A stretch of 64,000 nt of DNA from Oryzias latipes (lineage: Eukaryota > Chordata > Actinopteri > Beloniformes > Adrianichthyidae): assembly GCF_002234675.1 (NCBI RefSeq), contig NC_019875.2, forward strand, positions 24,704,299-24,768,298. The letters are read 5' to 3'. Under the pieces are notes generated by a model, which ran no database searches, was not told the DNA's origin, and saw nothing but the letters and a program-made list of their open reading frames with translations. Made by a program: the position numbers and the translations under genes. This document shows positions 56,814-64,000 of this stretch, piece by piece (the first letter of the stretch is position 1; every line of letters starts with the position of its first letter).

Positions 56814-59656
56814 GCCGAAGCTGGTTGTTTTAGCAGATGAGCTTGGGATCCGTGTAGCTACAGATGCACACCTGAAACCTACAGGAGCAGAGACATTAAC
56901 ATAAACTTGAAGACATTTTTGTCAATTATAGCTACATCATGGGACAAAGTAAGAAAATGCCATACTGTTGTAAAAATGTTCAGCGTGTTTGGGACATGGA
57001 TGTTTGGACTCCTGGCTTTGTTTTTTGTCCTTTATCAATTTAATATACCAACATTTGCATTCAAAAAATGTTCTGCTTGGGGTTGTGAATTTTCCCTCTC
57101 ACATTCTGAAATTCGATACGCATTCGATACATAAAAGATTGAACAAACCTTGTGGCGATATAATATAGTTCAATTTTATTAAATGGATACTATATATACT
57201 GTTAATTTGGCAGTTAAAACTATAAGGGCTTCTCAAAGAAAAACTCCTTCTTTTCTAAGTCTCACTTTCTTTTAAGCAACAAAAACAAAACGTCCTTGAC
57301 AAAACAGATTCAAGCATGTATGATTAAAAACAGTGTGTCTTTTTAATTTATTCAGGTTTTGTTTTCAGTGAAAAACTGGTTATTATACGTTTAGTGCACA
57401 CAACACACAACCCTCACTGTAGTTCACCTTTAGCCAAGTGACCCGATGGTGGTAGCAAGATTGTGATTGGACGTCTTTACGCTTGCATCACACGTACATA
57501 CAAAGGTAGAAAGTTGAGAGGAGAGAGGACATAATTTAACAGGAACCAATTATTTACTTTGCGATTGATTATATACCATTTTACCAACACTATCTTGTTA
57601 GTATCTGTGGTTCCAACCAATACTGCTGTTACTCCCGCTGCACAATCGATTTTTTAAAAGGTGTCTCTTTTACATCCCTAGTTTTACTCTTTAAAGTCCC
57701 ACGCCAATTATTTTGATCTATTTTAAATGCGTTCCCAGTGTTCTTTTAATTATAATTAGGCTGTTTTTAGGCAAAATTTAAAGACCTGGGTCATTTTCTT
57801 GTACAGTTTCTGCAGAACAGCAATGGTTCATTAGAAATTCGCCTCTGAGTTGTGGGCGGGACCATTGGTGGGTTGTAAGCCAGTGCTCATTTCCCATCAT
57901 GCCTTTGTTTACACTTTCTCCTGCTATCTTACAGCCCCCTACAACCCCAACCTCACATTAGTGGTGCAAAAAAAAATGGCGAGCCATGTTAAAGCTATCC
58001 TACAGTTATGAGTCAGAAGTCAGCGTGGACAAGGAAAACAAAGACTTACATGAATTTATTGTCTGCAAGTAAATGCATCATGATGGAGCGGAGCAGAGAG
58101 CTTGTAGCCCGCCGATTGTAGTTTGTACATATTAACTACAAGCTTTTTCAAATGCCGTTGTTTCATCTCATCCTAATTCATAATGTTTTGAATAAAGAAA
58201 TACCGGTATACTGAGAAACGCAGTTTTGATCCTAATTTTCTTTACGAATAAATATATATTATCCTAAATATTAAAAACACCATCTTCATCAGAGTGGGTC
58301 TTTAAGAGTCAAAACATTCTCCATATTTTCAGCTATTTTTGCCATTTCTAAACAAACAAAAAATTTAACATTGTTGTTTTTTTAACATCAAGCTTAAATA
58401 CTTAATGTTGGCACATTTTGTGATTCGGTGTTTTAAAATTTGTTCAGAATTAGCCATTGTCCTTTTCTGTTTTGTTTAGTTTTGGAATTGCTTTTAGTTA
58501 ATTCTTTATATTTGTCTCAAATTTAATATTTACATTGTATTACTGGTTGGTTGGTCAGTTACTCGTTAGTTCTTAGCCATGTGAAGTATTTTTGATAATT
58601 CTGTTTTTTTTCAGTATCTTTAATTCCATTTAAGAAAATGTGTACCTTAGATGAACTTTTTCCATTCTTTTCTTAATATTTTTTTTTGTGTGTGGCTTTT
58701 TTACACATTGTTTTAATACTTTAATACTATCTTATAAAAGCAGCTTTGGAAAACCTGCCGAGAATTTCCACGAGAATTCTAAGAACTCTCACGTGATATT
58801 TCCATAAGAAATTCTTTTATTTTATTTTATTGGCTAGGCTGCGTGCATACTACTCCACAAATCACTAATGCTGATACATGACTCAGTCTCAATAGGCTGT
58901 CTTCTATCCCCCCAGGCAAAAACACGCTGCTCCAAAAATATTCTGACCAAGCTGCTGGACCATTATTTGGCAGAAGATTCACCAGCATCCGCTTACTCCA
59001 GAGCAAAATGGCTGCAAATTCATAGGGGCTGCGTTTGAAAGGCCTTATTATGAAACATTGCAGCTGCAGAACTCACGTGTTCAATTCTAACATTTAGAAT
59101 GGACCTATATATAGTAATCTTTTACAAATGTCGTCTATCTGTATTCCATCAAATGCTACGTAAAGATGTTTTTCTATTACTTCAAGCAGATGTGCGCATC
59201 ATCCAGTCAGAAGCTCAAAAATATACATATAAAAATACATACTATCTTTATTTATAAATTAAAAGAACAACAATTCTTTAAGAGTTTGGCGTGAATGGTT
59301 TATCGATGTCAATGTAAATGCCGTCTCTTCCATCTCGCGTTGCGCGCCGCACCTCAAAGCCAGGCCGCGTAAACACACAGGGCGCAGACACCATCATCCA
59401 CAATGCGTCAGAAAGCAGGTCAGCACGCGCTTACAGCCCAGCTGTCCATCAATTATGCTGTTAACTGTACCTAATCAAACTGCTACATCTGTGATGGATC
59501 TCCAAAGACATTCTTTGTTTGTTTGTTTGCTTGTTGTTTTTTTTACCACAAGTCAAACCTCCCACATTCATCCTGTCTCTGACAGAAAGGCCTTGAACTC
59601 ATCAAAGCGCAAAAACACCCAGAAGACGAAAACAACAGCAAGCCAGCGGGTCTTAC
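56814..59656. other. kif1a first intron
   Basis: Between the non-coding first exon and the ATG exon, except for a few tens of bases of 5' UTR next to 56813 (a plausible acceptor is CTCCTGTAG near 56880). No coding sequence was found. It contains the large copy of the inverted-end repeat at 57690-58306. The remainder is AT-rich. Confidence 0.6.
57690..58306. mobile_element. Inverted-end repeat family, copy C (largest)
   Basis: About 617 bp. The left end CTTTAAAGTCCCACGCCAAT and the right end, reverse-complemented, CTTAAAGACCCACTCTGATG are imperfect inverted repeats. It has no transposase. Two shorter relatives are at 14239-14449 and 47074-47270. Most likely a non-autonomous DNA transposon (hAT-like ends are possible), not confirmed. 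Confidence 0.65.
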
Positions 59657-60020
59657 CTCAGCAAGTCAGAAACCACTGAATCCTCTGTCCATTCAAAACA
59701 GTGTCAGGTTCGATTCCTGCTTCGGTCCCGCGGACAGGCGGTGTTTTCTCTGCGTCTTTGGTTGGCCTACAGCATCACTTCCCTGCGCGCATCCATACAT
59801 GGAGAAGCTGCCGGGGAGAGAGGCTCAGCCTCAGCAGCAGCAGTGCTGGGTAGGCTGAGAGCTGAACGTGGCGGTGCGTCAGCGAGACGAGTGGGAGGCC
59901 AGAGGAGGAGGAGGAGGGAGAGGAACGAGCGGAAAAACAGGATGATGGCAGCGCCGTCTGACTAAAGAGGGGAAAATGGCGGAGTCGGGGATGCTGGGAG
60001 AGGCTGATGACATCAGCAGC
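59657..60020 (-). promoter_or_regulatory. kif1a: kif1a promoter and non-coding first exon
   Basis: A GC- and CpG-rich island of about 350 bp (GGTCCCGCGGACAGGCGG, ACGTGGCGGTGCGTCAGCG) in otherwise AT-rich DNA. On the minus strand a strong donor, TGCTGAG/GTAAGA, ends the putative 5' UTR exon at 59657. A YY1-type motif AAAATGGCGG lies at 59973-59982 and a CRE-like TGACATCA at 60008-60015. The exact start site cannot be read from sequence. Confidence 0.6.
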
Positions 60021-63000
60021 ATCATCAGAGCATCACCACCGGTCAGCCATAGAAAAACACCATTGTGGTGGTAATGGACATATATATATTTGACTCCAAA
60101 ATCTGCAAACTAGCTTTGATAAGAGAGGAGAATTAAGCTCAATTCTGCTACATTTCTGTGACTTACTTCATTGCAAATCTTTTTTAACCTAGTTTTTTGT
60201 TTGTCGTCCCTTTTACTCTGACGAGTATGGTAATATGGTATACCACATTGTCTATAACATACTGGCATAGGTGCATAAAAAGGTATTTCCTTTAGCCTCT
60301 ATTTAAAAATGTCACTAATTAGTGTCACAGTTACATTTGAGAATGTATTTATCAAGAACAGGCCATAAATGAACATTAAAAAACTATGTAAATATGCCAC
60401 ATATTAGCAATAGGCTACTTTCCATCTACAGTCCCTATAGCTGGGAGGTCAATAAAGAAATATGACAGATTTTAAGCGAAAGAAACTGGACATAACATTA
60501 TTAAACAGAGATAAAAGATATTATGCAAAATACAAAATGAAAAAAACTAAATCAGGTTTGAGTATAAATCCACACATTTGTACTAAAATCTCAAAAACAA
60601 CAAACTCGCCATTTAAATTTTTTCAGGTAAGATATAAGTCATATAAATATTTATTGAAGGAAAACAAAAGTGTAAATGATGGATATTGGTAATAGGATGA
60701 ACAAACATGTTTTTAAAATATTAGCAAAAATCCTATATTGTGTATCGCCAACTTCTCACTGAAAGCCTTCTTGTTGATTGTCAACAAGGGAAGGTTTTAC
60801 TTATTCAGGTGCTTCATGGTTTTAATTTAATATGGAAATACTAGAACTTATATACAAGAATCTTCTTGTTTTTTTTTTTCTTTTGCCTTAGTATACATTA
60901 GAAATTCTCAAATTATTACTCAATACCTGAGCATTTTTTCAGTCACTATCCTCCTCTAAAAGGAATAAAATATTTGGAGTCCTACTTTTTACTTACTTGA
61001 GTAACATTATTTGAACTTGCGCTATAGTACTTGAGTCCGATTTTTTTAATCTTTACCAGCCTCCATCTGTTTTCTGTATTCATTTCCGTACATGCTGTTA
61101 TACTTTTTTGAGTACACCTGAACATTTTGGCTTCTTTAATCACAGAAGAACACACACAAATAGTGTCTTGTTATAGCTCAAATGAAAAAGAAAAATATTT
61201 AATTGTATCCTGCGACAGACATGGCGACCTGTCCAGGGTGCCCCCTGCCTTCGCCCACAAGTGGTCAGGATAGGTTCCGGCAGCCCCATGACCCCGAAAG
61301 GGAATAAACAGATGAAGATGACTGAATGAATGAATTTTATTGTATCCACACAGATGATCATACATCATTCCAACCCAACAGCTCCTTTCATAGCCAATGC
61401 CGCCTTGTTTGACTGGGATCATTTTAAGGTGCCCTATGAATGAATAAATTTGAATTTGAACTCAAAAAGCTTCTTTATATAAAATAGCACCAAAGATGAC
61501 AGTGAAGACGTGCAATTCAAATGAAAAACTTTGTTATTATGCTTTTTTGTAAACATGCAGTTAAGGAACATACTGTATGCATTTCAAACAAGGCATTAAA
61601 TCAGCAATGTATTTTTTGCCATTGCTTCAAAATACAGAAGCAATATTTTTCATTCAAATATTTAGTGTTACGGCTGTGGCCGCATTTCTGTTTGTTAAAG
61701 GTTAAAGTGTTAGAAAACCAATTTTAATGCAAAAGAAATTATCCTAAAAAGCTTAGGTGGTTTAGTTGAGAGTTTTTCTTTAATGTAAAACTTTAAATGT
61801 ATTTTATTTACTGCAGATTTTTTATGTGAACATATCTGAAACACAAAAAGTTACTTTAAAAAAATGTACTTTCAGGTAATAGTTTCTGTATTAAAATTTG
61901 ACTACAGTGATAGAGAAACAAACCTAAACTAGAAATAAATCATAAATGAACTACGTATTTAGAGTGAATTTAAACATTTTTAGTGCAAATGAGTAAAGAA
62001 ATGTGTGCTTTTGCAAGAACACTGTGATTATCTTAATCCAAATGAGCATTTCTTCTGTTTAAGCTTTTTAACTACATCTAACTGTGGTTTATGACAACCA
62101 AAACTCAGTGGACCTTCCTTCTTGGCCCATTTTTCCTCTGCATGACCGATTAGGAGTGCTCAGTGCAGAATGGCAGTGAAAAAAGGCAAAAACGCTTCAA
62201 ATCTCACTAACACGGGTGTAATTATTTACCCAGCCACATTCAGAGGAACACCTGCTGACCTTATTCTGACACAAATACTTCAACTGAGACTTATCCTTCT
62301 AGATAAACTTTTATTTAGGATTGTGAGAATGTTTATGAAAGCTGATCACTCTTTGATCCACTTTAATATTTAACTTGAGAGGCAATGTTTCATGATTTAC
62401 CTGGACGGTTTAAAGTTTGGAACTGTTGGTTGACTGTTAAATTTTTAACAAGTCTAAAACACTTTTTAAAGGCATTTGAACATGAATTTTTTAGAGAATT
62501 TTGAGACACTTCTGGGAATTTCACCAGCAAGGATTTTTCAAAATGCAACACAAAGCATTTTTCATTTTAGTTTCAAAAGGAGCATAAATTGATTTTACGT
62601 GTTCCACAGATAAGAGCAGCTTTGGCGTGTTTACATCTTGATATGAATTGAAATTGGTGTGCCTGTGCTTTTGCCTGCCCCTGTTCTTGCTCTGCAAGCG
62701 CAGATTGGCTCAGAAAAAGGAGACTCCTCTTTCCAACCCCCTCTGACTGAAGGGACACATTAGATCAACAAACCAGCTAAAACAAACCAACGTCAGCCGG
62801 TTCTGAGCTGCCAAGTCGAGCAGGCTTTTACTGTTTCACCCAGTTCAAGAGTCAAGTAAACCACAAATGTGTCACAGAAACCAGTCATTCTTGAACCAAA
62901 CTGAATCAAATGCTCTTTAACCTTGGGCAGAGAAACACTGTGGGCTAGTGACAGATGTTGTTATGGTATAACTTAAAGAAATGTTTTTTTACTATTGAAA

Positions 63001-63254
63001 AATGAAAAACATAAACATATAACAATAAATAAGATCTAATTATTTTTAATATTCATTCTTGTATAAGTTTTTTTCTTCTTCAGAGGTAATCATTATAAAG
63101 GAATCCTTCCAATATTGGAGAAAAAGTGCAAATTGTATTTGTCTGAAAGTAACTTGGAAAAAAGAAAACAGAAGGGAAAGGGACCCTATTTCTATTACAA
63201 CAGTTTGATCTGCTGCTCCTTCTTGCGTCAATTGACGCACAGGCCTTGCCCACC
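60021..63254. other. Intergenic region between kif1a and agxt
   Basis: The two genes are divergently transcribed from this 3.2-kb interval. I found no exons. A reversed dispersed repeat is at 61205-61335. Open frames near 60462, 61521 and 62170 are AT-rich and lack splice or family support. Confidence 0.6.
61205..61335. repeat. Dispersed teleost repeat, inverted copy 5
   Basis: Reads 'ggcgacctgtccagggtgcc' and 'ccccatgaccccgaaaggga', the reverse orientation of the repeat at 31404-31556. It ends in 'gaatgaatgaat'. Confidence 0.8.
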
Positions 63255-63280
63255 AGGTCAAAGACCTGCTTATTTTAAAT
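63255..63280 (+). promoter_or_regulatory. Probable agxt core promoter: DR1-like site and TATA-like box
   Basis: AGGTCA-A-AGACCT at 63255-63267 resembles an HNF4/PPAR direct repeat with one-base spacing, the second half-site imperfect. TATTTTAAAT at 63271-63280 is TATA-like and about 80 bp before the agxt ATG. Liver and peroxisomal genes commonly use both. Inference from motif only. Confidence 0.45.
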
Positions 63281-63358
63281 GTGCACTCAAACTCACTGGC
63301 AGGCTCAGTTTCTCTGAGAGACCAGAGACCTTTGAAGGACCCTCTGGCCTAGGACACC

Positions 63359-64000
63359 ATGATGCAACGGGCTTTGTTCAGCAGGAGCGTGCTGCTCGCT
63401 CAGCAGGCTGCAGCGGCTCTGGACAGCCCGCTGGTCGGGAAGAGCGCATCTGTAATGCAGCGCATGGATCACCGCTCCATGTCCTCGGTCACCATCCCGC
63501 CGCCAGCGTGCATGCTCCGGCCGCTTGAAGTTCCCATGCGTTATCTGTTCGGACCGGGACCCTCAAATGTTCCTCCACGAGTTTTGGCCTCGGGTTCCAG
63601 GCCAATTATTGGTCACCTGCATCCAGAAATGTATGAGGTAAAACCCTGACATCTAGATTTGTTTTCATGGTTTGTAAAATAACACTTGATGATTTGGAAA
63701 AAAGTTATTAAAGTGCTGAAAAGTAATCATCGACCATAGAAAAGTGTTGTGCGTAATTTACGCATCACTGCTGTCCCCTGAGACTAAAAACTTGAGTGTT
63801 TTTTTTCCATCTGGCTACAGATCATGAACGACATCAAGAAGGGGATCCAGTACGCATTCCAGACGGAAAATAACATGACGATAGCAATGAGTGGCTCCGG
63901 CCACGCTGCCATGGAGTGTGCGGTGTTCAACGTGGTGGAGCCTGGAGAGAGTGTCCTGGTGGCGGTCAACGGTATCTGGGGAGAGCGAGTGGCGGAAATT
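63359..64000 (+). CDS. agxt: Alanine-glyoxylate aminotransferase, 5' part
   Basis: PLP enzyme (class V aminotransferase fold) that converts glyoxylate and alanine to glycine and pyruvate, preventing oxalate build-up in liver. Exon 1 is 63359-63637 (GAG/GTAAAA donor) and exon 2 starts at 63821 (CTACAG acceptor) and runs off the window. Both junctions are phase 0. [10 protein letters not shown] (residues 66-75) and [12 protein letters not shown] with NGIWGERV in exon 2 match AGT. The catalytic lysine lies beyond the window. Residues 1-40 ([16 protein letters not shown]...) are rich in Arg and Ser with almost no acidic residues, typical of a mitochondrial targeting peptide. A further ATG at 63479 (Met41, MSSVTIPPP) aligns with the start of peroxisomal human AGT. 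The neighbour kif1a is also next to AGXT in human. Confidence 0.93.

Noticed and set aside
59440-59470. Possible split RE1 half-sites upstream of kif1a
   Set aside because: Only one half-site is good and the spacing is unusual, so it is not distinguishable from chance.

Overview
This window is nuclear DNA from a ray-finned fish, probably a percomorph with a compact genome. The evidence is spliced genes with introns as short as about 70 bp, AT-rich non-coding DNA, long tetranucleotide microsatellites, Tc1/mariner relics and dispersed teleost-type repeats. I see no bacterial, phage or CRISPR features, and no obviously new multi-gene system. Coding exons were rebuilt by reading splice sites and reading-frame phase by eye. 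Family names come from remembered conserved motifs, not from a search.

Layout: (1) 1-11716 holds no gene I can support, only repeat remnants. (2) 11717-16771, minus strand: a complete 13-exon aire gene (transcriptional regulator of thymic self-antigen expression), 496 residues, with CARD/HSR, PHD1, PHD2 and the conserved C-terminal tail. (3) 19652-24514, minus: a complete 8-exon Rab6 GTPase gene of 208 residues, most like rab6b, with a near-perfect REST/RE1 site in intron 1. (4) 25031-26074: a deleted Tc1/mariner-type element. (5) 26364-29204, minus: the C-terminal half of an espin-like actin-bundling protein gene (espnl). The expected ankyrin-repeat exons are not visible upstream. (6) 37594-56813, minus: a complete kinesin-3 gene, kif1a. 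It has 47 coding segments summing to 1705 codons, a non-coding first exon near 59657-60000, and a Tc1 transposon in its last intron. (7) 63359-64000, plus: the first two exons of agxt (alanine-glyoxylate aminotransferase), cut by the window end.

The exon lengths of aire (1491 nt), rab6b (627 nt) and kif1a (5115 nt) each sum to an exact multiple of three with continuous phase, which supports the models. espnl, kif1a and agxt are neighbours on human chromosome 2q37, so that part is conserved synteny. aire and rab6b lie on other chromosomes in human. kif1a and agxt are divergently transcribed and aire, rab6b, espnl and kif1a are co-directional. The genes do not form one pathway: rab6b and kif1a both act in neuronal vesicle traffic, espin-like proteins shape actin bundles in sensory cells, aire acts in thymic epithelium and agxt in liver glyoxylate metabolism.
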